Assembly (NCBI GenBank): GCA_014800795.1
Contig: JAAVFL010000054.1
Coordinates: forward strand, 1 to 64,000
DNA length: 64,000 bases
Origin: Bacteroidales bacterium
GTDB lineage: Bacteria > Bacteroidota > Bacteroidia > Bacteroidales > Muribaculaceae
Direction of reading: 5' to 3'
In this document: one piece after another, positions 29,341 to 38,478 of the stretch
Layout of the letters: each line of letters begins with the position of its first letter
How positions within the stretch are numbered: position 1 is the first letter of the stretch
The notes under the pieces: generated by a model
Databases searched by the model: none
Told to the model about the DNA's origin: nothing
Seen by the model: only the letters and a program-made list of their open reading frames with translations
Made by a program: the position numbers and the translations under genes

Positions 29341-32300
29341 TTACTTGTGCTGTGATGACAGTTGATTCATAAGCGTTTCTACAGCGGCACGGATCTGGAG
29401 ATCATTACCACTTACGATTTCCGCCGGAGTATTGTATACCTCTACATCCGGCTTGAGTTCCTGATTTTCAAGAACATTGCCCTTCATATCGACGGAAGTT
29501 ACCTGCGGAATACCGAACACTATCGAAGGATCTATCTGAGTTTCCCACCATACGGCAGTCATCGTTCCGGGAACCGGAGCGCCGACAATCGGACCTATAC
29601 CGAGCGCCTGATATGTATACGGAGTTCCGTGCGCATCAGAATAATTAGCTTCGTTGACAAGCATTGCCGATGGTTTTGTCCACTGCGAGAATGGCTCTGA
29701 ACCGATATACTTGCCTCTGGGCATGAAACGCACATACTCCTTTCCGCTAAGAAGCTGAGCCACATCATTGTGGAGCCATCCGCCACCGTTGAAACGTGTG
29801 TCTACAATCACTGCATCGCAGTTACGGTACTTTCCAAGTATTCGGTCGTATGCTGTACGGAAACTCGGACTGTTCATTCCCTGAATGTGAGTATATCCGA
29901 TCCGGCCCCCCGACAAACTGTCGACCAGCGCTTCGTTACGTTCTACCCAAAGCTGATATATAATATCCTTCTCAGTGCCTGCCGATATCGGTTTAACCTC
30001 TTTTGTCACAGGCTTCCCCTTGCCTTTCTTCTTGACCGACAAAAGGGTTTTACGTCCTTCTTTACCATCGAGCAACGGATAATAATCTTTTCCCGCTTCA
30101 ATTGGCATCCCATCGATTGCCACAATAACATCACCGGCCTCTATATCGACATTTTTCGACGACAGCGGTCCACGGGGCAGCACCTCGGCAATCTTAAGTC
30201 CGTCGCCCTTATACGACCGATCGTAGTATGCTCCAAGAGTGGCAGTCTGCAAAGCTCCACCACCCATGCCGGCGCTGGCACCCGTATGCGATGCGTTGAG
30301 CTCACCGAGAAGCTCGCTCAGCATAATAGCAAAGTCGGCATTGTTGGTGATATACGGCAGGAAGCTGCGGTAATTTTCACCGAATCCCTCCCAGTCGATA
30401 CCGTGAATATTCTCATCGTAGAACTTATCCTTCACCTGGCGCCATGCGTGATCGTATATATATTCGCGTTCGAGCGAAGAATGGCGGTCGTATGGAGCAA
30501 CAAATTCAATACGTTCTACTCCGCCATTTGCAAGATTAATCTTGTTTATATCACCCTGCATCATATAAATATTCTCACCCTTGCGATCCGGAATAAATCC
30601 TCCGCCACGTCCGGCACCGAACACATTGGTTGAATTGTTACGGAGATCCCTCACATAAAGATTGGAATTACCTTCAGTAGCAGATGCGACATAGAAAAGT
30701 TTCCGCCCCTTGGGTTCAAGGAAATGCGCACCGGTTTTCGACGAGTTGGAGGTCAGACGCCGGGTGCGGTACTGACGGTTTTCGAGATCGAACTTCAGAG
30801 GTTTCACCTTCTCTTTCTTTTCCTTTTCCTCTTTCTTCTTATCATCGTCATCCTTATCATCCTCTCCCTTGGCTTTCTCGGCGAGTTTTTCCTCCTCTTC
30901 GCTCATATTGAACTCATCCCATGCCTCGGGATCAAGTACCATGATCATCACATCGGCTTCGTTGCCCCAGCTGCCATGGCTCTTCATACCATATTTAGCG
31001 GTCTGATAAGTGACGGCTTTCCCGCCGAGAGCCCACTGACCTCCCCAGTTGGAATAACCGCTCTCGGTAAGGTTTACTACGGTCTTACCATCCTCGCTTA
31101 CAAGCGCTATATCGGAGTTGTTCCATCCGCCCACACCGATATAATCGACAAGGAACCACTTGCTGTCGGGACTCCATTCATACGACACATCGCCATCGGT
31201 ATAAGAGTAGTTGAACTTACCGTCGAGAACGGTATGCACTTTCTTATTGTCCACATCTATCACACGAAGTTCTGTGCGATCTTCAAGAAAAGCCACCTTC
31301 TTGCCATCCGGACTGAACTCAGGCTGCTGCGCAGGTTTGTCGCCCCGATACAGCAGCTCCTCCTCTATTTCAACCGCGTAGGGGAACGTTTTATCTTTAT
31401 TCTCCTTGTTGTCTTTGATCTTGGCTATGAAAATCTGCCATATCCCGTCACGGTCAGAATCATAAACCAGCGAACGACCGTCGGGAGCAAACGAAACCGT
31501 GCGTTCCTGCGCCGGTGTATCGGTAATTCTACGTGTTGTCTTATATTTGGCGGAGGTAACGTACACATCTCCGCGAAGCACGAAAGCTATCTGCTCACCA
31601 TCATCAGACACCGCGATATGCGATGCGCCTGAATTGACATAGGTCCGTATATGATCACGATCATACTCATCGGCAACTATCTCCACATTCAGCTTCTCCG
31701 GCTGCTGCCCCGGGATAAGGGTATAGATCTCGCCGTTCCAGCTGAAAGCCAATCTATCTCCATCCGCGCTTGCAGACAGCGAACGCACGGGATGCTTTTT
31801 GAAATCCGTAATCCGCGACGGGGAGGTTCCACCAACCTCGCCGACAAACACATTCAGAGCATCGCCGTCTTCTGCCAGATATGCGTAACGTCGGGCATCG
31901 CCTCCGAGCCATACAGGATTATGCACTGCCGTCTTTCCAAGCAACAGGGGTGTGAAATTACCGTCGTTATACAGATAGATATCACTTGTCCCCGCCGATT
32001 TCTCATGCTTGCGCCATAGATTCTCATAACTCTTGTGGTTCTCGAAAAGCAAAGCACCACCGGGAGCTGCGTCCGCACTGTTGATATGCAACGGGAAATA
32101 AAGCTCCGGACGGGCACCGGGATGCGCTGCTACAGTATATGTCTGCTGGAAAAACGGATCGTTCAGAGCGTGATGCGAAGGTTCGAGATTTGCTGTGAAC
32201 AGCAATGTACTGTCGTCGAGCCATGCTCTGAGCAGCTCGCCACCGCTATGGGTTGTGATTCGTTCGGGAGTTCCACCCTCGGACGGAACAACAAAAATAT

Positions 32301-32571
32301 CATTAGAGCCGTCTCGCAAGCTTACAAAGGCCAGCCGCGTACCATCCGGACTCCAGAGAGGCGTAGTGTCATACCATTGTGTCGAGGTCAGCTGGGTGGC
32401 TTTTCCACCGGTGGAAGGAACGGTATAGACAGAACCTTTATAAGTGAATGCGATGGTCTTACCATCGGGAGATATGGCAGTATTACGCAGCCACAGAGGA
32501 GATTCCGCTGCGGAAGTTCCTCCTATCGCAAGTATGGCTGCCGTCAATGCTCCGGTGAGATGTTGTTTCAT
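29341..32571 (-). CDS. exported tricorn-like S41 protease
   Basis: A 1076-residue protein starting at the ATG at 32571, which gives a signal peptide (MKQHLTGALTAAILAIGGTSAAE); an in-frame ATG at 32724 would bury it. The N-terminal 700 or so residues hold two sets of PD40/WD40-like propeller blades (SPDGTRLAFVS, SPDGKKVAFLE). Then come a PDZ domain (about 810-890) and an S41 peptidase domain. Catalytic residues align with archaeal Tricorn: S761-H762 in NASHTGAS, nucleophile S978 in NEANYSDAHG and E1038 in NQELKPD. A highly charged insert of Lys, Glu and Asp lies at about 556-592. It probably degrades peptides in the periplasm. It is divergent from the GH36 gene. Confidence 0.92.
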   Translation of the reverse strand: MKQHLTGALTAAILAIGGTSAAESPLWLRNTAISPDGKTIAFTYKGSVYTVPSTGGKATQLTSTQWYDTTPLWSPDGTRLAFVSLRDGSNDIFVVPSEGGTPERITTHSGGELLRAWLDDSTLLFTANLEPSHHALNDPFFQQTYTVAAHPGARPELYFPLHINSADAAPGGALLFENHKSYENLWRKHEKSAGTSDIYLYNDGNFTPLLLGKTAVHNPVWLGGDARRYAYLAEDGDALNVFVGEVGGTSPSRITDFKKHPVRSLSASADGDRLAFSWNGEIYTLIPGQQPEKLNVEIVADEYDRDHIRTYVNSGASHIAVSDDGEQIAFVLRGDVYVTSAKYKTTRRITDTPAQERTVSFAPDGRSLVYDSDRDGIWQIFIAKIKDNKENKDKTFPYAVEIEEELLYRGDKPAQQPEFSPDGKKVAFLEDRTELRVIDVDNKKVHTVLDGKFNYSYTDGDVSYEWSPDSKWFLVDYIGVGGWNNSDIALVSEDGKTVVNLTESGYSNWGGQWALGGKAVTYQTAKYGMKSHGSWGNEADVMIMVLDPEAWDEFNMSEEEEKLAEKAKGEDDKDDDDKKKEEKEKKEKVKPLKFDLENRQYRTRRLTSNSSKTGAHFLEPKGRKLFYVASATEGNSNLYVRDLRNNSTNVFGAGRGGGFIPDRKGENIYMMQGDINKINLANGGVERIEFVAPYDRHSSLEREYIYDHAWRQVKDKFYDENIHGIDWEGFGENYRSFLPYITNNADFAIMLSELLGELNASHTGASAGMGGGALQTATLGAYYDRSYKGDGLKIAEVLPRGPLSSKNVDIEAGDVIVAIDGMPIEAGKDYYPLLDGKEGRKTLLSVKKKGKGKPVTKEVKPISAGTEKDIIYQLWVERNEALVDSLSGGRIGYTHIQGMNSPSFRTAYDRILGKYRNCDAVIVDTRFNGGGWLHNDVAQLLSGKEYVRFMPRGKYIGSEPFSQWTKPSAMLVNEANYSDAHGTPYTYQALGIGPIVGAPVPGTMTAVWWETQIDPSIVFGIPQVTSVDMKGNVLENQELKPDVEVYNTPAEIVSGNDLQIRAAVETLMNQLSSQHK

Positions 32572-32618
32572 TGGTAATCTGGGATAGGTAATTGTTTTAT
32601 TTGGACTGATAACTTCTA

Positions 32619-32626
32619 CAAAGATA
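32619..32626 (-). promoter_or_regulatory. -7 element of the S41 protease gene
   Basis: On minus this is TATCTTTG, 47 bases upstream of the ATG at 32571. Its position supports the shorter start, because the upstream ATG at 32724 lies before it. Confidence 0.5.
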
Positions 32627-32649
32627 CTAATAAAATCCGATTTTTTGAT

Positions 32650-32657
32650 TACCTTTG
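32650..32657 (+). promoter_or_regulatory. -7 element of the GH36-GH43 unit
   Basis: TACCTTTG, 81 bases before the GH36 start and 23 bases from the divergent element of the protease gene. No -33 box is evident. Confidence 0.5.
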
Positions 32658-32738
32658 TGCAACTTATTATATTTATGAGGATTAGAGATCTGTTTTCTGC
32701 AAGCAGCTTATCCGTAACTCGCATTACCTTAAAACGCC

Positions 32739-34802
32739 ATGAGAAAAATCCAACTGATTATGATGCTGATTGTCACAGCTGTATCGACAGTTCTGGCAAG
32801 AAACGTATCCGTAGCCGACAATACAGTAGGATCTGAGCGATGGGTGCGCCAGACATTTCTGAAGAACAGTGACCTCCCCTTCTCTTTCACTCTCGACGGA
32901 AAGAATTCCGACACATTTCTTGGCAAATGGTCCCGCAAAATGGTGGCTGGCGAAAACACTGCCGACGGAGTAAAAAACTACAGCCTTGAGCTGACATCTC
33001 CCGACAAAGCGCTGCGCATCAACTGCGAAATAACAACTTTCCCTGATTTTTCAGCCGCTGAATGGGTGCTGTATTTCACCAATCTGTCCGATACCGACTC
33101 TCCGCAAATCTCCGGCATCAATGCCGCCGACCTCAATTTCACCACACGGCGCAAAACCCCTGACTGGAGACTCTACACCGCACGCGGCACCAGTGCCAGA
33201 GACAACGACTTCAATCCTCTCTCATATTCACTCGCAGACACAACCATCCACTTCCGTCCCTCCGAAGGACGCTCGTCATCAGTTAGCGCATTTCCGTTCT
33301 ACAACCTCGCTGAATCAGATACCGAAGGTATGTGTCTGGCCATCGGCTGGAGCGGGACATGGTTCGCCGACTTCATATCAGACACAAAACCCAATTCACT
33401 CGGTTTCAAAACCGGCATGGAAGGTGTCGATCTGTTTCTTTATCCCGGGGAGACGATCCGTACACCACGCGTGGCGATTGTACAATGGTCCGGCACAGAC
33501 CGCATCGACGGAAACAACACCCTCCGCCGATTCATGCTTGCCCACCACTCCCCACGCCTCGGCAACGGCGAGCCTGCTCAGCCACCTCTATGCATGAGTT
33601 TTGATTATGGCGATCCCGCTCCTTGCGGTGAGTACGAAAGTTTTACGGAGCTTCTCGGACGCGCTGTTGTGGAGCGTCACCGCAATTTCGATATCATGCC
33701 TGAGGTATTCTGGCTTGATGCCGGATGGTATGAGGGTAACAATGCTCCTGCATCAAGCGAACAGGGATGCGGATGGTACAATACCGCCGGAAGCTGGAAA
33801 GCCGATCCACACCGTTTCCCCAACGGCCTCAAACCTATTGCCGACGACATACACAAAGCCGGAGCAAAATTCATGGTATGGTTCGAACCCGAACGCGTAT
33901 ATGAAGGAACTACTATCGACCGCGAACACCCTGAAATGCTGATCAAACTCAACGATGGCAACAAATCTCGCCTTCTGAATCTCGGCGACCCTGCCGCCCT
34001 CGACTTCATCTGCCGCACAATCGGCGACTTTATCGAGGAAAACGGCATTGATTACTACCGTCAGGACTTCAATATGGCGCCCGCACCCTATTGGGCCCAG
34101 AACGATCCCGAGGGGAGAAAAGGCATCACAGAAATCCGTCATATAGAAGGCCTTTACAAGTTCTGGGACTATCTGCTCGAACGTTTCCCCGAAATGCTTA
34201 TCGACAACTGCGCCAGCGGAGGCAGACGTCTTGATCTCGAAACCTCGTCGCGTTCCATGCCGTTATGGCGTACCGACTGCAGTTACGGCGAACCGACATG
34301 CATGCAATCACACGAATACGGTCTGTCACAATACCTTCCACTACACGGAACCGGTGTGTTCAATACCGACATATATTGCACACGCTCGGCAATGAGCAGC
34401 GCATATGACTGGGGAGGTGAGATCTTCAGCTACCGCAATACGGTAAAAAGCATCCGCGATGTAGTAGCCATGTATAAGGAACTAAGGCAATATTATACAG
34501 CCGACTTTTACCCTCTGAGCGGCGATGGAGATATAAACGGTAAAAATATCTGGATAGCATGGCAGTTCAACGATCCCGCCGACAAATCAGGTATAGTTCA
34601 GGCCTTCCGACGCGACGAAGCGCCTGAGGAAAACTATATTGTAAAACTGAGGGGAATCGATCCTGATACCGATTACGAACTTTACGACTACGACACAGCC
34701 ACCCGGGAAGTTGTAAACGGGAGAATACTCACCGACGGATATAACGTCACATTACCGCAACCGCGTTCATCTAAACTGCTCCGGTACAGGCAGGTGCAGT
34801 AA
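32739..34802 (+). CDS. alpha-galactosidase-like glycoside hydrolase, GH36
   Basis: A 687-residue exported enzyme expected to remove alpha-galactosyl (or related) residues from oligosaccharides. Signal peptide at about 1-20 (MRKIQLIMMLIVTAVSTVLA). A beta-sandwich N-terminal region is followed by a barrel with the GH36 motifs VFWLDAGWYEG, MVWFEPERV, DYYRQDFNMAP (nucleophile D443) and DNCASGGRRLD. PLWRTDCSYGE holds the likely acid/base D513. No lipobox is present, so it should be soluble in the periplasm. It is followed 75 bases later by a GH43 gene in the same unit. Exact specificity cannot be told from sequence. Confidence 0.9.
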   Translation: MRKIQLIMMLIVTAVSTVLARNVSVADNTVGSERWVRQTFLKNSDLPFSFTLDGKNSDTFLGKWSRKMVAGENTADGVKNYSLELTSPDKALRINCEITTFPDFSAAEWVLYFTNLSDTDSPQISGINAADLNFTTRRKTPDWRLYTARGTSARDNDFNPLSYSLADTTIHFRPSEGRSSSVSAFPFYNLAESDTEGMCLAIGWSGTWFADFISDTKPNSLGFKTGMEGVDLFLYPGETIRTPRVAIVQWSGTDRIDGNNTLRRFMLAHHSPRLGNGEPAQPPLCMSFDYGDPAPCGEYESFTELLGRAVVERHRNFDIMPEVFWLDAGWYEGNNAPASSEQGCGWYNTAGSWKADPHRFPNGLKPIADDIHKAGAKFMVWFEPERVYEGTTIDREHPEMLIKLNDGNKSRLLNLGDPAALDFICRTIGDFIEENGIDYYRQDFNMAPAPYWAQNDPEGRKGITEIRHIEGLYKFWDYLLERFPEMLIDNCASGGRRLDLETSSRSMPLWRTDCSYGEPTCMQSHEYGLSQYLPLHGTGVFNTDIYCTRSAMSSAYDWGGEIFSYRNTVKSIRDVVAMYKELRQYYTADFYPLSGDGDINGKNIWIAWQFNDPADKSGIVQAFRRDEAPEENYIVKLRGIDPDTDYELYDYDTATREVVNGRILTDGYNVTLPQPRSSKLLRYRQVQ

Positions 34803-34877
34803 CAGCGAAATACCACACAGCACAGAACTTCGCTCAACTATAACAAACATACAAAAACAAACAAAAACAGCCAGAAT

Positions 34878-35885
34878 ATGAACATTTCCAAAAGCAGCCT
34901 TCTTTGTATCGCCCTGCTGGCCGGCATTGCATCACCGGCCCACGCTAAGAAAGATCTCACCTACCACAACCCGGTGATCAACCGTTCGGCTCCGGATCCT
35001 ACGGTAATACGCGCCGACGACGGAACATATTATCTCTATGCAACCGAAAACGTCCGCAACCTTCCGATTTTCAAATCCGACGACCTTGTGAACTGGGAAC
35101 TTGTAGGCACAGCTTTCACCGACGAAACACGTCCGCAGATGGTACCCGACGGAAATATATGGGCTCCGGACATCCAGAAAATTGGCGACAAATATGTACT
35201 CTACTATTCAAAATCACGCTGGGGCGGCGAATGGGAATGTGGCGTAGGTGTAGCCACCGCCGACTCACCCGAGGGCCCCTTTACCGATCATGGAAAACTG
35301 TTCATAAGCAATGAAATCGGCGTACAAAACAGTATAGATCCGATCTATGTGTCCGACAACGGAAAACATTATATATTCTGGGGAAGTTTCCGCGGCATAT
35401 ACGCAATCGAACTTTCCGACGACGCACTGTCTGTAAAGGAGGGTGCGAAACCGATTCAGGTGGCCGGAACCCTCACCGAAGGCACCAACATCTTCAAACA
35501 CGACGGCTACTACTATCTCGTCGGCTCGGCGGGCAGCTGCTGCGAGGGAGAAAGAAGCACATACCGTGTTGTCGTAGCCCGCTCCAAAGATCTCCTCGGT
35601 CCGTATGTCGATAAGGAAGGTAAACCTGCTATGGACAATAATTTCTCGCTCGTTCTCGAACGCAGCCAGAACGTAATTGGTCCGGGACACAATGCCAACT
35701 TCGTAACCGACGATGCCGGACAATACTGGATGCTTTATCACGGATTCGATGCAGCTGAGCCTGAAGCCGGTCGTAAAGTCTATCTTGATCGCATCTACTG
35801 GGATGCAGAAGGGTGGCCGCGAACCGAGACAGGACAACCATCCGATGCTGCCAAGCGCCCTGTGATCAAGAAGAAAAAGAAATAA
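34878..35885 (+). CDS. GH43 family glycoside hydrolase (arabinanase-like)
   Basis: A 335-residue exported enzyme with a signal peptide (MNISKSSLLCIALLAGIASPAHA). The five-bladed GH43 fold begins with NPVINRSAPDPTVIRADDG, with catalytic base D40. IQNSIDP-like QNSIDPIYV and the acid in LTEGTNIFKHDGYYYL follow. GSCCEGERSTYRV contains the vicinal Cys pair typical of arabinan-active GH43 enzymes, which suggests alpha-L-arabinofuranosyl linkages, although xylosidase activity cannot be excluded. The protein ends in five lysines (IKKKKK), an odd basic tail. It is the second gene after GH36; a strong terminator follows 13 bases after the stop. Confidence 0.88.
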   Translation: MNISKSSLLCIALLAGIASPAHAKKDLTYHNPVINRSAPDPTVIRADDGTYYLYATENVRNLPIFKSDDLVNWELVGTAFTDETRPQMVPDGNIWAPDIQKIGDKYVLYYSKSRWGGEWECGVGVATADSPEGPFTDHGKLFISNEIGVQNSIDPIYVSDNGKHYIFWGSFRGIYAIELSDDALSVKEGAKPIQVAGTLTEGTNIFKHDGYYYLVGSAGSCCEGERSTYRVVVARSKDLLGPYVDKEGKPAMDNNFSLVLERSQNVIGPGHNANFVTDDAGQYWMLYHGFDAAEPEAGRKVYLDRIYWDAEGWPRTETGQPSDAAKRPVIKKKKK

Positions 35886-35897
35886 AAACTCTCTCTG

Positions 35898-35954
35898 ATA
35901 AAAACAGCAGCAGACCTGCCGACAAAAGACGGTCAGGTCTGCTGCTGTTTTTAT
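35898..35954. terminator. strong, probably bidirectional terminator
   Basis: Arms 35898-35918 and 35934-35954 are complementary over 21 bp and end in A-tract/T-tract sequence. An inner CCG/CGG extends the stem. It lies between the GH43 stop and the stop of the small minus-strand gene, so it can serve both. Confidence 0.85.
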
Positions 35955-35971
35955 ATTTTCAGCAAAACCAA

Positions 35972-36244
35972 TTAATCACGATGTATAGACGGGTAATCGC
36001 GCCACACATCTACCTTACCGTATAAATTACCATCTTTCACAACCTTTCGGTAACCCAAAAACATCCTGAAAACTACCAGATACGTAGCAATGGCCCACAC
36101 AACATGATACCACTCCCCCTCACCCATTATGAAATCAATAACTTCAGACGCGATTATCCCCAGACCGAATAATGAAAACACGCCCCATAAATTCCGTTTT
36201 ACTTTATTGCTAATCATTCTTTCTTTCGAATATTGTTGACTCAC
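35972..36244 (-). CDS. small membrane protein, unknown function
   Basis: A 90-residue protein with a basic N-terminus and two hydrophobic segments (LWGVFSLFGLGIIASEVIDFI and VVWAIATYLVVFRMFLGY) separated by an acidic turn, then a polar, charged tail. It should be a two-helix inner-membrane protein. I do not recognise a named family; the general shape is that of 2TM-domain small proteins. An internal ATG at 36217 (MISNKVKRN) is an equally good start. It stands alone between two hairpin terminators and the etf promoter. Intact reading frame and believable topology support it, but no homology claim is made. Confidence 0.6.
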   Translation of the reverse strand: MSQQYSKERMISNKVKRNLWGVFSLFGLGIIASEVIDFIMGEGEWYHVVWAIATYLVVFRMFLGYRKVVKDGNLYGKVDVWRDYPSIHRD

Positions 36245-36390
36245 CTACTATATCATATGTAACGATACATCTCCACATTTAGTAAGTAAGTCGTGGAATT
36301 TATTTTACCGTTCTTGAATACAATCCGCACTGACCATATATGGAAAATTCACCTTTAATACCAACTTTTGGCGCAATAGACAAAAAAAGA

Positions 36391-36422
36391 TTTGGCAAGG
36401 TGGCTGATTTTGAGTAACTTTG
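36391..36422 (+). promoter_or_regulatory. promoter for the etfBA-acyl-CoA dehydrogenase operon
   Basis: TTTG at 36391-36394 and TAACTTTG at 36415-36422 with a 20-base spacer match both consensus elements exactly. The predicted leader is about 90 bases. Confidence 0.75.
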
Positions 36423-36518
36423 CAGTGTTGAATTTTACGCATTCTCTTCAGATAAAAATTATCAAGCGAGAATGCACTTCATACCGAAAATTATAAACCA
36501 AAACTTAATAGCAACATT

Positions 36519-37391
36519 ATGAGCTTAAACATCGTAGTTCTTGCAAAGCAGGTACCCGACACCCGCAACGTAGGAAAAGATGCTATGAAGGAAGATGGAA
36601 CAATCAACCGCGCTGCTCTGCCGGCCATCTTTAATCCTGAAGACCTCAACGCTCTCGAACAGGCTCTCCGCCTTAAAGACGCTAATCCAGGAAGTACAGT
36701 GACAATGCTCACCATGGGTCTTCCCCGCGCAGCTGAGGTGATCCGCGAAGCCATGTTTCGCGGAGCCGACACAGGAATCGTTCTCACCGACCGTGCCCTT
36801 GGCGGTGCCGATACCCTCGCAACCTCTTACTCTCTCGCACAAGCCATCAAGAAGATGGGTAAGGTTGACATAGTTCTCTGCGGTCGTCAGGCCATTGACG
36901 GCGATACAGCCCAGGTAGGCCCGCAGGTAGCGGAGAAGCTCGGTCTGCCTCAGGTGACATATGCAGAAGAGATTCTTTCAACCGCCGACGGGAAAGCTAC
37001 AATTGTCCGCCGCATAGAATCCGGAGTGGAGACAGTAAAAGCTCCAATGCCCCTGGTCGTGACAGTCAACGGATCGGCACCCGATTGCCGTCCGCGCAAC
37101 GCCAAGCGCGTAATGCAGTACAAATATGCTGTATCACCCTCCGAAAAAGAGAAACTGTCTGATGAGCTCAAGGCTCTCGTTGACAAGCGTCCGGGGCTGA
37201 ACCTTCAGGAATGGAGTGCGGCTTTCGTAGAGGCAGATCCCGCCCAGATCGGTATGGCAGGCTCACCCACAAAGGTGAAAGCTATAGAAAATGTCGTGTT
37301 CACAGCCAAGGAATCACTCTGTCTTGACAACAACGACGAGCAGATCGAGGAGCTGGTGAAAACCCTTATCGCCAACCATACAATCGGCTAA
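36519..37391 (+). CDS. etfB: electron transfer flavoprotein, beta subunit
   Basis: A 290-residue subunit of the FAD-containing electron carrier that links acyl-CoA dehydrogenases to other redox partners. It opens MSLNIVVLAKQVPDT and contains GRQAIDGDTAQVGPQ at 122-136. That longer-loop form is what I remember from clostridial and Acidaminococcus EtfB, many of which bifurcate electrons, in contrast to the mitochondrial form. It is the first gene of a three-gene operon, with etfA 32 bases downstream. Whether this complex bifurcates is inference; the carrier role is secure. Confidence 0.94.
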   Translation: MSLNIVVLAKQVPDTRNVGKDAMKEDGTINRAALPAIFNPEDLNALEQALRLKDANPGSTVTMLTMGLPRAAEVIREAMFRGADTGIVLTDRALGGADTLATSYSLAQAIKKMGKVDIVLCGRQAIDGDTAQVGPQVAEKLGLPQVTYAEEILSTADGKATIVRRIESGVETVKAPMPLVVTVNGSAPDCRPRNAKRVMQYKYAVSPSEKEKLSDELKALVDKRPGLNLQEWSAAFVEADPAQIGMAGSPTKVKAIENVVFTAKESLCLDNNDEQIEELVKTLIANHTIG

Positions 37392-37423
37392 ACCACATCA
37401 CCACATTCAACAAAAGAATACCA

Positions 37424-38470
37424 ATGGACAATCAATATAACATTGCAAACCAGAACAACGTAATCGTATATTGCGAATACGACGACGGAAAGGTTGCCGA
37501 TGTGAGCCTCGAGCTCCTAACCAAAGGTCGTCAGCTTGCCGACAAGCTGGGTGTAAAACTCGATGCCCTTGTAATTGGCGACAAACTCGACGGTATAGAG
37601 AAACAGCTCTTCCCCTACGGTGTTGACATGGTATATAAGGTAGAAGACAAGCGCCTCTATCCCTATACTTCCAATCCTCATGCAGCCGTACTCATCAAGC
37701 TGTTCAAGATGATCAAGCCTCAGATATGTCTGATGGGCGCCACATGTATCGGCCGCGATCTCGGTCCCCGCGTAAGCTCCGCGCTTCATTCCGGTCTGAC
37801 CGCCGACTGTACCGCACTTGAAATCGGCGATCACAAAGATCCGAAAACAGGCACCGAATACAAGGATCTTCTCTATCAGATCCGCCCCGCTTTCGGCGGA
37901 AACATCGTTGCAACCATCGTAAATCCCGAATGCCGCCCGCAGATGGCAACCGTTCGCGAAGGTGTGATGAAAAAGCAGGTTCTTGATCCCGAATACAAGG
38001 GTGAGGTAACAAAACTCGACGCAGACTTCCTGGTCGATCCATCGGAATATGTAGTTGAGATTCTTGACCGTCACATCGCTAAGTCGAAAGTCAACATAAA
38101 GAACGCTCCCATTATCGTAGCCGGTGGCTATGGAGTTGGCAGCAAAGAGGGTTTCGACATGCTTTACGAACTCGCCGATGTGCTCGGTGCAGAAGTAGGC
38201 GCAACCCGCGCCGCTGTCGATGCCGGCTATGCCGAACATGAACGTCAGATCGGCCAGACCGGTGTGACAGTGCGTCCTAAACTCTACATTGCCTGCGGTA
38301 TCTCCGGTCAGATCCAGCATATCGCCGGAATGAAGGAAAGCGCAATCATCCTCTCCATCAACAACGATCCCAACGCACCAATCAATTCAATCGCCGACTA
38401 CGTGATAACCGGCAACTACGAGGAGATCGTTCCCAAACTCATAAAGTATTATAAGAAAAACTCCAAGTAA
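37424..38470 (+). CDS. etfA: electron transfer flavoprotein, alpha subunit
   Basis: A 348-residue partner of EtfB. The N-terminal domain (about 10-200) is the alpha/beta half shared with the beta subunit. The C-terminal FAD domain (from about 225) shows the family signature, including APIIVAGGYGVGSKEGF, GATRAAVDAGY and YIACGISGQIQHIAGM, where the flavin-contacting residues lie. There is no additional ferredoxin domain at the N-terminus. The acyl-CoA dehydrogenase starts eight bases after the stop, which supports a dedicated partnership. Confidence 0.94.
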   Translation: MDNQYNIANQNNVIVYCEYDDGKVADVSLELLTKGRQLADKLGVKLDALVIGDKLDGIEKQLFPYGVDMVYKVEDKRLYPYTSNPHAAVLIKLFKMIKPQICLMGATCIGRDLGPRVSSALHSGLTADCTALEIGDHKDPKTGTEYKDLLYQIRPAFGGNIVATIVNPECRPQMATVREGVMKKQVLDPEYKGEVTKLDADFLVDPSEYVVEILDRHIAKSKVNIKNAPIIVAGGYGVGSKEGFDMLYELADVLGAEVGATRAAVDAGYAEHERQIGQTGVTVRPKLYIACGISGQIQHIAGMKESAIILSINNDPNAPINSIADYVITGNYEEIVPKLIKYYKKNSK

Positions 38471-38478
38471 GCACAGCC

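Noticed and set aside
30724-31632. 302-codon open frame on plus inside the S41 protease gene
   Set aside because: It lies entirely antisense to a well-supported protease with intact catalytic residues, and its translation is low-complexity and hydrophobic, from complementing the charged insert.
36245-36518. Gap upstream of etfB inspected for tRNA or riboswitch
   Set aside because: Apart from the clear promoter at 36391-36422 I find no cloverleaf, conserved aptamer core or ORF of useful length.
37517-38320. 267-codon open frame on minus inside etfA
   Set aside because: Shadow of a codon-biased gene; translation shows no domain and etfA is unambiguous.
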